Below are positions 9,301-16,351 of a stretch of DNA of 24,438 bases, in pieces. The stretch comes from a virus: the IMG/VR virus record IMGVR_UViG_3300030109_004461, positions 1 to 24,438 of that record; one strand, given 5' to 3'. Both the position numbers and the translations under genes were made by a program. Numbering within the stretch: the stretch's first letter is position 1; the number at the start of each line of letters is the position of its first letter. The notes under the pieces were generated by a model. It did no database searches. It saw only the letters and a program-made list of their open reading frames with translations, and was not told the origin of the DNA.

Positions 9301-12300
9301 AAATTAAATCATGATTTTCTATGTTCTGTCCAGAACTTTTCATCATGTATATTTTTTTAGAGGCAATAACCCTGTATTTAGTATTGTCTTCTGCTTCTTC
9401 TGTTTTTATGTTTGCTTTAAAAGGAGCGTCGTTATATATTTTTACAAAAAACCTTCCATCAAACTGTGGTGAGTTTTCTACTTTATATTTCCAAATACGA
9501 ACATTAACATTGTCTTTAATTTCATTTGAACCAATTCCCGTAGGGTCATTTGTAAACCTATTCACATCTGAACCAAACCTACCATCTATTGTGATATTAA
9601 AACAAGTTGGATCGTCAGCATCAGTATCTCCTGCTTCTATATCTATACTGTTAATTCTATACCGTTCAGAAGTATCGTTATCTTTTTCAAGCTCGAAATA
9701 TAATACTCCATCTTTTATCTCGTGTAATCGACGAGCACTTGTAGTTTTAAAAGAGTCATAGTTTAACTTAATCGTGCTTGTGCTTTGAAGTGGTAAACCA
9801 CTATAAGCAGTTCCATCTATAGAAAATACATCGTTACCACTAGTATCACCATTAATGTGTTTTGCATTTATAATTAAAAGCTTTTTTGTTTTTATATAAT
9901 CTGGAGCTTCATTTTTTATTGATAAAACCTTGTATTTAGCTTCATCTTTTACAACACTGTTACCACCAGCACCTTTCTTTAATATTATAAAAGTGTCTTC
10001 GTCTATTTTATTTCTATCAGTAGAAGGAAAAGCTAACCAAATATTACCATCTTCAGCATCGTAATATCTATCCATAGCCATGTTGTAATATTCTCCAGAG
10101 GTTTCTTTTATAAAAAACTTAAAATACTTCATGTCTTGAGGAGCGTTTTGCCCTATAAAACCAACTCTTAATCTATTACTACTACTACCATCTTCTTTTG
10201 CTAGCTTTATAGTTCCAGTTGGATTAGACAATACTGGTGTTTCTCTACCGTATTCATCCATAAAAACAACACCTAATTGATATTCTCTTAAAGACTTTAT
10301 AGATTGAACACTAGTTAATGTTGCTGGATTAAAAGATGTTAAAGATGTTTTGAAATTTGGATAATAATGATCTGATCCTCCAGCAACTAGCATATCAAAG
10401 TTTTGCCAATAGTTACCGTAAACCAGCCTATTACCAGACACCTCTTGTGCTAGAGCTTTTTTAGGAACGTTGTCCCAAGGTCTTAATAATTGATTTGATG
10501 GTAAAACAGCATAAATAGTATCTGATGTTATTTCGTACTCATTTAACATCCAATTATTGTAAACTCCACCTTCATTTGTAATATTTTTTTCATCATCAGG
10601 CTTTATAGTGTCTACTATATAAACATTAGGAGAGGTATCTTCTTTATATAATATATCTATAGCCACAACGTCTGATGGTATATCGTCTGTAATAAACTCT
10701 TTAACTAAAACAGAGCTTACTGTATTACTCATACCTATGTTGTAACCTTTTACAGGGTGATAATCAAAACCACCAGGTCTAAATGCTACTTGTGAAAACG
10801 GAGCAAAAGTAGAATACTCTCCATCTTCATACTTGTATCTATAGGAAAATCTAGGAAATTTAAATTCGAATAATTTTTCCTCTTCGTCAAAGAGGTCAAC
10901 AACGTATTGCTGTGGGTTTATAGGATCGTTTCCATCATCACCATTTAAAGGGCTTCCTTCTATTGATGTAATTTCTATCTCAACGCGAGCTGTAGCCCAA
11001 GCCGTTGAATTAGTCTGTGAGTTTACATCAAAAGGTAAACCGCTATTATTTATTATATCATCAGGTGCTCCTGATGTATAATAATTAGGATCTGAAGTGT
11101 CTTCTTTAAAGCTATTATATTCCCAATCTGTAATCTCACCTTTTATAGTAAAATTTTGTAGAGGTATAGCTGGCATTTCACTATTACCAACTATAGGTTC
11201 TAATACTAAAGCACTACCTTTTTTACCACCACCCTTAGCTCTCCAAGCTAATTCAAAGTCATGGTTATTTTGAATATCTGTTTCTATAAAAAATTGAACA
11301 GTATCACCAACATTTAATGTTGAAAAGTTTGTTATTTGACCTTTAGAAGAGCTTATAAAAGAATGTTCATTTGAAGTCTCTAAAGAGTTTACATACATTT
11401 TACCTGTATAAGACAGGTTACTTTCTCTACCAGTTAAAAGATCTATTACTGGAGGTGACTTTGGAGATTTTTTTATAACAGTAAGATGTTCTTCTCTTAC
11501 AGGTATTTGCCACTGGCTAGGGCTAATTTCTAAACTATTATTTACTAAAAAAGTATGTATGTTTCCACTTGGATCTGTACCCTCTACACTTCTTGGTATG
11601 TTTATTTTTTTAGGTTCAGAGAAGTTGTCTGTCCAAAACAACATATCATCAATTATATTGATACCTGTTATTAACCTGTTTGAATCAAAATTTAAAGCTT
11701 TATTTGGCGCTTCAAAATATAAATATTGTTTATATCCATCAGGACAACCAGGACAGCTTCTATTAAGAGTGTTTTTTAAAACAACCTGTTGTGGTAAACC
11801 AGCAGCAGGTGGCACTTGTAATATCATGCTGTGTTTGTTACCAACCGGCACAACTTCTGCCGTCATTGTAGCACAATCAACAACATCAAATATATAATTA
11901 GTATTGTCATTTTGATAACTAGTGTAGCTATTAGGATCTAAACACCCTCCGTCTGGCCAGGTTGGGCTTTGTTGTATTTCTAACTGTTGGCCATTTGTTA
12001 CTAGTATATCATATATTTCATCTAACCACTTAAATGATGATGGGCCTATATTTACCGTATTTGTGTTTGATGGTAATGACACTTCCATAAACACATCAGC
12101 TCTAAAATCACCGGCTCCCGCAACTGTTACAGAAGGATCGTATCCAAAATAACTATCGGATCCACCTGGTGGCCACCCGTCTTCATTACCCCAATCAGGA
12201 TATGCAGCATTAACAGAGACCATGTTAAAGGAACCTGCGAATACTATTTCTTTATATAACTTAGGAGGATCTTGGGTGTTTTGAGTATCAATATGTGGTA

Positions 12301-13192
12301 TTGAAACATCGTTAATTTCTAAAATCTCAGCACCTTCATCTGGATCGTCTATTCCCGTTGTAAAAGAAGCAAGAAGTGGATCATTCACAACTCCATTTTC
12401 ATCCCAAACTCTTATATGGTCACCCACAGCAAAAGATGCATTCCAATTAGCAGTAGGTACTAATATTTTCCCATTAGGAATACAGTCATTGGAACCACTG
12501 TTTACACTGGAACAACCCCCGTTACCAGCAATCATTAATTCAACATCACCAATAGGACCACCGGTGTATGTAGTGTGGAAATCAAGTACTGGAGAGTATT
12601 GAATAGGAATATGCGCTAAATCACCGACACTTGAAACTTCAGCTGGATTAGTAGACACTATGTTACCACCTGTTTCAACGCCAAAAGCAACAACACTCAT
12701 ACCTACAGTTAAGTTTTCTAACAAATCTTCATCATCAAGAATTATAGTGTTATCAACAGCAGCCTCTGTATTATCAACAATTACAGTGTGCTTATCTACA
12801 AAAACAGGCTCACAATTACCAGTGTGTGTTTTACGCATTATTAAATCCTTACCAAATATAGGTGTTGCCATACCACCATCTACAGCATCTACAATATCTT
12901 GAAAACTACCGGTGTCAGGCCCAGCTACTAACCAGTATAACGTATCATTTTTTTCATCAGAAATAGAGCCAACACAAGAAGAACCAGGAGCTATTGGATT
13001 CCAAGTAGAAAAACCTGTATTAGTACATCCAACCGCGTTACCTAATATATTTTGAACAGAACCAACGTTAGAGCCTTCCGAAGTAGACACTTGTACGTTT
13101 ACCGCATCTCGATATTCTCCATTAGGAACAAGTCTCTCATCGAGATCCTTATTCATTTTACCACCGGTAAAACTATGCTTAATTTCTGGCAT
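3317..13192 (-). CDS. Giant tail nozzle protein with C-terminal Cys-repeat adhesin region, 3291 aa
   Basis: One uninterrupted gene. The N-terminus (GGKMNKDLDERLVPNGEYRD, about residues 11-29, then an NVQVSTSEG block) is the opening I associate with podoviral tail nozzle or stabilisation proteins of marine phages. Further core-like blocks are LITGINIIDDMLFWTDN (about 504-520), FPRFSYRYKYEDGEYSTF (about 777-800), YQLGVVFMDEYGRETPVLSN (about 967-990), RSTADGDLIALCEDRILRIL (about 2035-2055), and FIPDEGVSC and GKWFNYIRGK (about 2180-2322); these suggest a beta-propeller-like fold with very long insertions. From residue 2359 the protein changes character: about 13 two-Cys repeats to residue 3035, an FN3-like domain (about 2591-2693), an unassigned domain (about 2844-2983) and a Trp/Gly-rich C-terminus (3036-3291). 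By inference the first part closes the head and conducts DNA, while the tail-distal part binds the host. It is much longer than any nozzle I know, and starts one base after the stop of the preceding connector gene. Confidence 0.85.
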   Translation of the reverse strand: MPEIKHSFTGGKMNKDLDERLVPNGEYRDAVNVQVSTSEGSNVGSVQNILGNAVGCTNTGFSTWNPIAPGSSCVGSISDEKNDTLYWLVAGPDTGSFQDIVDAVDGGMATPIFGKDLIMRKTHTGNCEPVFVDKHTVIVDNTEAAVDNTIILDDEDLLENLTVGMSVVAFGVETGGNIVSTNPAEVSSVGDLAHIPIQYSPVLDFHTTYTGGPIGDVELMIAGNGGCSSVNSGSNDCIPNGKILVPTANWNASFAVGDHIRVWDENGVVNDPLLASFTTGIDDPDEGAEILEINDVSIPHIDTQNTQDPPKLYKEIVFAGSFNMVSVNAAYPDWGNEDGWPPGGSDSYFGYDPSVTVAGAGDFRADVFMEVSLPSNTNTVNIGPSSFKWLDEIYDILVTNGQQLEIQQSPTWPDGGCLDPNSYTSYQNDNTNYIFDVVDCATMTAEVVPVGNKHSMILQVPPAAGLPQQVVLKNTLNRSCPGCPDGYKQYLYFEAPNKALNFDSNRLITGINIIDDMLFWTDNFSEPKKINIPRSVEGTDPSGNIHTFLVNNSLEISPSQWQIPVREEHLTVIKKSPKSPPVIDLLTGRESNLSYTGKMYVNSLETSNEHSFISSSKGQITNFSTLNVGDTVQFFIETDIQNNHDFELAWRAKGGGKKGSALVLEPIVGNSEMPAIPLQNFTIKGEITDWEYNSFKEDTSDPNYYTSGAPDDIINNSGLPFDVNSQTNSTAWATARVEIEITSIEGSPLNGDDGNDPINPQQYVVDLFDEEEKLFEFKFPRFSYRYKYEDGEYSTFAPFSQVAFRPGGFDYHPVKGYNIGMSNTVSSVLVKEFITDDIPSDVVAIDILYKEDTSPNVYIVDTIKPDDEKNITNEGGVYNNWMLNEYEITSDTIYAVLPSNQLLRPWDNVPKKALAQEVSGNRLVYGNYWQNFDMLVAGGSDHYYPNFKTSLTSFNPATLTSVQSIKSLREYQLGVVFMDEYGRETPVLSNPTGTIKLAKEDGSSSNRLRVGFIGQNAPQDMKYFKFFIKETSGEYYNMAMDRYYDAEDGNIWLAFPSTDRNKIDEDTFIILKKGAGGNSVVKDEAKYKVLSIKNEAPDYIKTKKLLIINAKHINGDTSGNDVFSIDGTAYSGLPLQSTSTIKLNYDSFKTTSARRLHEIKDGVLYFELEKDNDTSERYRINSIDIEAGDTDADDPTCFNITIDGRFGSDVNRFTNDPTGIGSNEIKDNVNVRIWKYKVENSPQFDGRFFVKIYNDAPFKANIKTEEAEDNTKYRVIASKKIYMMKSSGQNIENHDLIFKGWENNNQSGHPGLSRRVAHSGYCESCGPWGLEYVANVGNFYKGELYWKDYVEATIRIGQTPHPEKRGNTKNFLTYGDGSRWMPFDAFFRGINMKPAYAGGLNGNEEYHPHGIDDRVASLHPVDNAEDQAFEDVWFIDNCISKGSFEFGNPDEGNQGWKDSVAMQFSSTEGQFSGVQIFDSGWSMSLGFGGIQPKDKNNNINKKGGDWSIQRSDRDKNKDHDFFSLEEANDRYVSAEAIFIKNLIPGSLVRWKEDPTETVYAISGNINNFYRVRFEDCHGGQHRADGNSEWGEQSWNYQTRALDLDSGKMAPGAGGGNERIDDVLGGNIYGNSAIQHPFIATSTWFRPSNFTRNWKISLDKPLAWNPFGQFGQGVIGNGKEVTLTTSAGAVAAINRLTVDSLFASDGSSVEVGMVLVSGASAGTLDNPAVLVHIQNNLNNHTLYFKRYDTSSVDLDASSTVDIANIGTSENIVFKQFRMNGISPNSAKNINFFNQGKGIADTFAGVAAVGYTLEIVEPIFDDEVLPKNPAVWETEPKESTDLDIYYEASGYNALHLDDSTIRTVIPINSLVVDKLGVLDQNTFVTSVYNNNVILSTSFNPIDIPFNTILNITRPDGTILGCAVLESIVNPNNPSETNEIKIRPKLYNSWHWLNWHNCYSFGNGVESNRVRDNFNQPFIANGVKASTTLAEQYGEEHRKYGLIYSGIYNKSSVVNNLNQFIQAEKITKDINPTYGSIQKLHSRSTADGDLIALCEDRILRILANKDAVFNADGNPQLTATTNVLGQTIPFAGEYGISKNPESFASEAYRAYFTDKVRGSVMRLSKDGLTAISEHGMKDWFRDNLKLCDKITGSYDDKKDSYNVTLHKDNPKTVTFKENVRGWVSFKSFIPDEGVSCANEYYTIKNGNLWLHHVEGVDRNRFYTHSNDSSITVLLNDSPSAVKSFNTLNYEGSQARIKQSTTTTSSELSGYQSYGTSTLQFTDGEYYNLSSKNGWYVEYIKTDKQEGTLNEFIEKEGKWFNYIRGKNISTTDSGVPTGGFDIASFAIQGVGTLVSSAVISVGGCTDPTAFNYDINANIDDGSCVAVVLGCVQDASILIQANNITTGANTDDGSCIYLGCTDPLAFNYEPDANQNNGTCIALSYGCTDGTTFVGSDGETYNVNLNYSASYNTNCTDPSTQNSCVECQPTVLGCTYLGDDCYDVLANTNYIDPYFTPGGCCGISGCTDPLACDYDALNTTDCNGDIINDISYNPSPGWNSCCTYCGDASADNYDGGTCANTNLCLYCGGNNPTDANNSLIVVSASVLHNQAILQWQHQDWSPQSANTIGYNLYVTGDNGYSANININDTSAGVLTWGANVEYELTGLPGSTDITVEVVAVCANSSSNDFLEVDFTTLVTPNPGCTDFNACNYDPTATVDNGSCEYSSCVGCMDDDYVEYDSSYTISDQSQCLTLIVNGCTDAGAYNYDSNATVDDGSCTPYVYGCTDDYTLWGDGTAGGANNYNQDANGNDIVFGGSTVTVNTPCNSTSIGTALFDGGAGAGNNECCTYNDPIISFNSTSGVDGDIVFNVDASQCPINNVTTGISVDPVTDHNGTVITASLIGGGINNATSPGGGQLWQLGSYVTSPGVLEIPMMSAEQVRYYWHLAGTAAPFLTFTSLGMDIKHPFTQLSLGGGFAAYATSYQLNVTSGCTDTGACNYNSNANYSYHQYSSYSCDYSCVGCATPGKVNYDPNVTIDDGSCFDCQPFDSSQISNYTHSWGTGATQHDEIHLLINHFTNPQENIYNGRQYQQMTLGTSNDVFWPGGPGGVGDNYYINPTGPGLQLPITDYPDDIFGNPGAGVNHQVLLFVQVRWRQTSNDSWNGWEAIHYPTASSSGVTPSGFEFSTLHGVERYGNYPIQDSSLGFTPQTYPLAGQAITPVAPIAIFENSTDATLNYGYVDGATGMILTIDPNGAIGRLETGMQIQVRIKNICTHYFDTATPQVSQSGWPTAHTITIT
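4088..6118 (-). repeat. Array of about 13 GCTD...DGSC cysteine repeats (residues 2359-3035)
   Basis: In protein terms the unit is GCTD-x2-A-x-NY-x3-A-x2-DDGSC, about 21 residues with one Cys at each end, which probably pair. Near-canonical copies are at residues 2359-2379 (first, 6118-6056), near 2409, at 2697-2717, near 2745 and at 3015-3035 (last, 4150-4088). Other copies are stretched by insertions (for example GCTDGTTFVGSDGE and GCTDDYTLWGDGTAG) or degraded (GCVQDASI, GCTYLGDDC, GCMDDDYVEY, YCGDASADNY), so the array has diverged and expanded. Nucleotide identity between copies is low, indicating old duplications. This repeat is familiar from secreted and surface proteins of marine Flavobacteriia; its fold and ligand are unknown to me. 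Confidence 0.85.
5114..5420 (-). other. Fibronectin type III-like domain inside the repeat array (about residues 2591-2693)
   Basis: Between repeat 7 and repeat 8 lies a Cys-poor segment of about 100 residues with the FN3 strand pattern: a Leu/Val-rich A-B region ending in AILQWQ, a GYNLYVTG strand, YELTGLPGSTDITVEVVAVC matching the usual L-x-P-x-T-x-Y/V-x-V-x-A-x-C block, and a closing VDFTTL strand. FN3 modules are common in phage tail proteins and bacterial adhesins. Assignment is by pattern only. Confidence 0.65.
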
Positions 13193-13196
13193 TTAA

Positions 13197-14513
13197 TTAA
13201 TGTTTAATTTGTTTCGATTTACCTCTTAAAACCTGAGTAATTTCTTCTATTTTAATATTTGACAATCTAAGTTTAGCTTTTCTAGTTTCAGCAAACCTTT
13301 CTTTTTTAAATCTTGCAACTAAATATTCTGGTGTGTTAATTCTTGTAGACAAAACTGCATACGCAATCCACTTGTACATAGCTTCTTCTGCAAATTTATG
13401 AACTTGCATTTCTCCATCCGTACCTAAACTATCGCTTATATAATCTACAATTACAGTGTTTCCACTAACGTTAGAACTAAAATGTATTTTTCCTGCGGTT
13501 TGATCTATATAAAAAGAACCATTAACCTGTGCGTGCTGAGGATCTAAACCATATCGCTCGCCATCTAAAGGCCAATATATATCATCTTCATAGTCATCAC
13601 TATTGTTTTCAGAAGGCTTAATTGATTTATAACTTTCCCATGTTTTAGAAAGTCCTTCTGGCGATATAAAAGTTACATCATCTCCACTTGTTTCTTCTTC
13701 AGCAGGTAGTAAGTTTACCGTTATTATATTATCATTTACACTAACAACTTTAGTTTCAATTGGAAAATCTTCGTTAGAAACTGTCATACCTACCTTTATA
13801 TCACTAGCATCTGAAGTTGTTATTTTATAATCTGTAATATTCCAAGTTGCACCAGTGATTAAAACTTTAGAATCTGAATCTTGTACGAGAGTACCATTAG
13901 ATTTTATTATGGTAACCGTTTCTGTCCCTGTATACGTAGGAAGCACCTCGTTGCCAGCTAAGTCTACTAAGTAAACACTAGCGTTTTCAGATGAATAATC
14001 AATTCTTGAAATTTTAGTATTACTTGGAATATTTTGACCAACTACTATCATGCCTTTTATAACGTCTAAATACTCTCCATCTAAAACTATATAACCTAAT
14101 GTGGCATCAAGTGTTGCTGTAGCTGTTATTTTAAAATCCCCATCGCTATTTTGATAATAGTCAATAGGGTTAGATGTTTTGTTAGTAGGATACATTAGGT
14201 GTTTAACACCAGAACTATCTACCGAGCTTATTTTAGTATAATTAACATAGTCTTGTGGTAAAGGTATTGTTAGCGTTGCTGGTACGGTATATTCTTTTCC
14301 TTTGTGAGATTTAAATGTATCAAAAGACAACTCCTGCATTGCTCTTTGTGCGTGAAAAGCCACCTCTTGTCTTTTTACTTTAGATATTATTTTACTTTCA
14401 CCAACATAAGCAATCATAAACTGATTTATAACGTTATCTAAAGATGTGAATTGATAACTACCGTAATCGTTACCTTCATAGTAATTATGTGCAGAAGTGT
14501 TTAGTAATCCCAT
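13197..14513 (-). CDS. Head-tail connector/ring protein, 438 aa
   Basis: Starts MGLLNTSAHNYYEGNDYGSY. It has a mostly helical N-terminal part (about 20-85: LDNVINQFMIAYVGESKI, then AFHAQRAMQELSFDTFKS), a strand-rich LTIPLPQDYVNYTKISSVDS block (about 100-120), a long beta-rich centre (about 135-290) and a helical C-terminal part (about 360-438: KFAEEAMYKWIAYAVLS, ARFKKERFAETRKAKLRLSN). This plan of helical bundle plus beta domain ending in a basic helix fits podoviral adaptor or gatekeeper proteins (P22 gp4/T7 gp11-like) as I know them. I recall the PQDYVNY block from marine phage structural proteins. Four bases after the preceding gene and directly before the nozzle, it most likely forms a ring between portal and nozzle. 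The long beta centre may be an inserted domain exposed on the tail surface. Confidence 0.82.
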   Translation of the reverse strand: MGLLNTSAHNYYEGNDYGSYQFTSLDNVINQFMIAYVGESKIISKVKRQEVAFHAQRAMQELSFDTFKSHKGKEYTVPATLTIPLPQDYVNYTKISSVDSSGVKHLMYPTNKTSNPIDYYQNSDGDFKITATATLDATLGYIVLDGEYLDVIKGMIVVGQNIPSNTKISRIDYSSENASVYLVDLAGNEVLPTYTGTETVTIIKSNGTLVQDSDSKVLITGATWNITDYKITTSDASDIKVGMTVSNEDFPIETKVVSVNDNIITVNLLPAEEETSGDDVTFISPEGLSKTWESYKSIKPSENNSDDYEDDIYWPLDGERYGLDPQHAQVNGSFYIDQTAGKIHFSSNVSGNTVIVDYISDSLGTDGEMQVHKFAEEAMYKWIAYAVLSTRINTPEYLVARFKKERFAETRKAKLRLSNIKIEEITQVLRGKSKQIKH

Positions 14514-14517
14514 TTAT

Positions 14518-15207
14518 TTATTGTTTTTCTTGTTGAACCTTAGCGTTTTCTATACCTACTACTGTTTGTGATAAACCTATTTTGTTCATCGTTATACCTG
14601 CTAACATTAATATTTTATAAACCAACTCTGACTCTTCTGATTTATGTAAACTAAAATGTGTTGATTTTGAAGGATCATATAGTGCTTTCTCACCAACAAC
14701 AACATAACCCCAATTAACATTATTAGGTTTTTTTACATAACTAATTTTTACCGCACTTAACGGTGGGTGTATTGTTATACCGTTTGAACCTTCAGTATAT
14801 AAAGGTCTTTTGCTAGTTGGAGCTGTTAGAGGTGATGATGATAGTTGTACTAACTCGTTATGCTCAACTCTCTCTACTTCACTACCAGCAAAAGTAATAG
14901 TACCCATTTTATACACATCATCAGGCATGTCGGAATTAGTGACAACGCCATTTGTAGTTGTAACACTTTGGTTATTTCTTTTAAGAGCTCCTAACTTTTC
15001 ATTAAGTAAATCTAACATGTCAGAATATTCTGTATCATTTCCTGGCAGTCTACCAAATTGATTAATATCATAAAAATATTGATCAACTATTTCTAATTGA
15101 GCATGATTAGCAAATAAATTAAATTCTTGAGGAGTTATATATCCTCTTTGCTCTTTATTTGCTAGAGCTAAAACTCTTTGATATACAGTATCTACGCTTA
15201 CAGCCAT
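14518..15207 (-). CDS. Connector/ring protein (tail tubular A/P22 gp4-like), 229 aa
   Basis: The N-terminus is helical with VDTVYQRVLALANKEQRGYI and TPQEFNLFANHAQLEIVDQY (about 5-44), a block I associate with ring or tail tubular proteins of crAss-like and marine podoviral genomes. A second helix (about 62-75) precedes a beta part with GTITFAGSEVERVEHNELVQ (about 102-121) and ISYVKKPNNVNWGYVV (about 155-170). A C-terminal helical stretch ends ENAKVQQEKQ. There are no cysteines or membrane segments. It likely oligomerises below the portal and hands on to the 438-aa protein. The start is the ATG at 15207-15205, five bases after the stop of the 54-aa gene. Confidence in a connector role is fairly high; which ring it forms is not decided by the sequence. 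Confidence 0.82.
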   Translation of the reverse strand: MAVSVDTVYQRVLALANKEQRGYITPQEFNLFANHAQLEIVDQYFYDINQFGRLPGNDTEYSDMLDLLNEKLGALKRNNQSVTTTNGVVTNSDMPDDVYKMGTITFAGSEVERVEHNELVQLSSSPLTAPTSKRPLYTEGSNGITIHPPLSAVKISYVKKPNNVNWGYVVVGEKALYDPSKSTHFSLHKSEESELVYKILMLAGITMNKIGLSQTVVGIENAKVQQEKQ

Positions 15208-15212
15208 ATTTT

Positions 15213-15377
15213 TTATTTATTATAAGGGAACAATCTATTTAAAGTGTCTTGTCTTTTAGCGCAACCACAATCTTTACCTGTAACCTCACTAACTTTATCT
15301 ACAACTTTTTTTATTCCCGTTGCTTTTGTAATTTTTTCTATTGTGTCCCCTAATCCTTTAGATTTATTCTTTTTCAT
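15213..15377 (-). CDS. Small Cys-containing phage protein, 54 aa
   Basis: A short gene between the UNCG hairpin and the connector gene. The product starts MKKNKSKGLGDTIEKITKAT and ends NRLFPYNK: a basic N-terminus, an amphipathic helix (about 10-33) and a tight Cys pair in KDCGCAKRQ (C37, C39). The start ATG is at 15377-15375, and the stop is five bases before the next ATG. I recall similar small proteins with GLGDTIEKIT and DCGC blocks near phage structural genes, which argues that it is real and conserved. The CxC pair might bind metal or pair with another protein, but nothing proves it. Function unknown; a small virion or assembly factor is the contextual guess. Confidence 0.75.
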   Translation of the reverse strand: MKKNKSKGLGDTIEKITKATGIKKVVDKVSEVTGKDCGCAKRQDTLNRLFPYNK

Positions 15378-15389
15378 ATAATTTAATTT

Positions 15390-15426
15390 TGTAGTTACGA
15401 TCGCCCCGTAGGGCGACCGTTCTACA
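15390..15426 (-). other. GC-rich hairpin with UNCG tetraloop between structural genes
   Basis: On the minus strand ACGGTCGCCC (15420-15411), loop TACG and GGGCGATCGT (15406-15397) form a 10-pair stem with one G-U pair, closed as C(UACG)G, the classic extra-stable tetraloop. TGTAG (15426-15422) and CTACA (15394-15390) add five more pairs beyond a small internal bulge. Seventeen of the central 24 bases are G or C in very A/T-rich surroundings. No U-run follows on either strand, so it is not a standard terminator; it may be an RNA processing or stability element, or an imported palindrome. Confidence 0.7.
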
Positions 15427-15432
15427 GTTTGA

Positions 15433-16278
15433 TTAGTTGTTTAATCTTTTTTCAATATTGGAGTAAATCTCCATACCTTCGTCAGTTTTAAACCAAGAGG
15501 CTAAAGCTGAGTAAGGGTGCTCATCAAATGGAACATTCATTAGTTTTCTATCATTAGAACCCCATAAAAAAGTTCTTTGATCAGAAGATAATTTTAATAT
15601 ACCCATTTCAGTTGCTTTTATACCAAAGTTTCTAAGTGCAACGTTATCATCATTAACTAATTCTAGGAACAACTCAGGATTTCTTTTAGCGTATAACAGT
15701 AAATCTCTTTTAAGTTCTTTAGAACTCATGTTAGATACACCAGAACCGATTTCTACTCTCATAACTGCTTCAGCCATGTTAATATCTAGGTTTTGAGCAG
15801 CATTAAGTGCTGCTATTTCCGTCTCTAAAATATCTATTTCGCTAATAGCATAATCTACTGGTTTCCACTCGTAATATGTAACGTTAGCCTCTGGATGATA
15901 TAAAGAAAGAAGTTTTTGCAATATAGTTTTTTCTTTTGGAACATGTAAAGCTCCATTTCTAAAGATAACATGAGATAATCTTTGATCACCTTTCATTTCA
16001 TCAACAAAACAAGTTTGTTGATTTTCACAATACTTTAGTTCTCTTTCAAATCCTTTATTTTCGTCAAACCAATATATATTAGCTGATCTAATCATTTGAG
16101 ACAAAGGTTTTTTTCTTCCTTTGATATAATAAACTCTATCTTTTATTTCCCAACCATCTTCTGCTTTCTTATAGGTTGGTTCTTTTCTTTGTTTTTTTGG
16201 TTGTTGTACAACCGGTGGAGTTTCTACTACTGGAGTCTCTACTACCACCTCTTTTTTTGTTTCTTGTTTTTTTGCCAT
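15433..16278 (-). CDS. Phage structural protein of unknown role, 281 aa
   Basis: The N-terminal 40 residues are a disordered Lys/Val/Pro/Gln tail. A compact domain follows with WEIKDRVYYIKGRKKPLSQM (about 43-62), NIYWFDENKGFERELKY, FVDEMKGDQRLSHVIFRNG and QKLLSLYHPEA (about 120-131). The rest is helical, including AEAVMRVEIGSG, SSKELKRDLLLYAKRNPELF and, near the end, PYSALASWFKTDEGMEIYSN. I recognise these blocks as a conserved family lying just after the capsid gene in marine phage contigs. Its role is not known to me; a head-completion, minor capsid or regulatory protein are all possible. It sits between the terminator behind the capsid gene and the UNCG hairpin, so its mRNA level may be set separately. 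The start ATG follows a long A/T-only leader. Confidence 0.8.
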   Translation of the reverse strand: MAKKQETKKEVVVETPVVETPPVVQQPKKQRKEPTYKKAEDGWEIKDRVYYIKGRKKPLSQMIRSANIYWFDENKGFERELKYCENQQTCFVDEMKGDQRLSHVIFRNGALHVPKEKTILQKLLSLYHPEANVTYYEWKPVDYAISEIDILETEIAALNAAQNLDINMAEAVMRVEIGSGVSNMSSKELKRDLLLYAKRNPELFLELVNDDNVALRNFGIKATEMGILKLSSDQRTFLWGSNDRKLMNVPFDEHPYSALASWFKTDEGMEIYSNIEKRLNN

Positions 16279-16308
16279 AATATAATATATAATAAAATTA
16301 ATAAAAAT

Positions 16309-16338
16309 AAAAGGCCGAGGCCTAAGCCCCGGTCTTTT
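16309..16338 (-). terminator. Intrinsic terminator after the major capsid gene
   Basis: Reading on the minus strand: AAAAG, one mismatch, CCGGGGC, loop TTAG, GCCTCGG (one G-U pair), one mismatch, CTTTT, then ATTTTTATT. This is a GC-rich stem flanked by A and T runs, beginning 14 bases after the capsid stop codon. It would end or attenuate transcription after the capsid gene. Confidence 0.8.
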
Positions 16339-16351
16339 AAATAATAAGTGC

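Noticed and set aside
9321-9761. 146-codon plus-strand open frame inside the nozzle gene
   Set aside because: It is antisense to a conserved-looking section of the tail gene, with no leader or neighbours of its own orientation.
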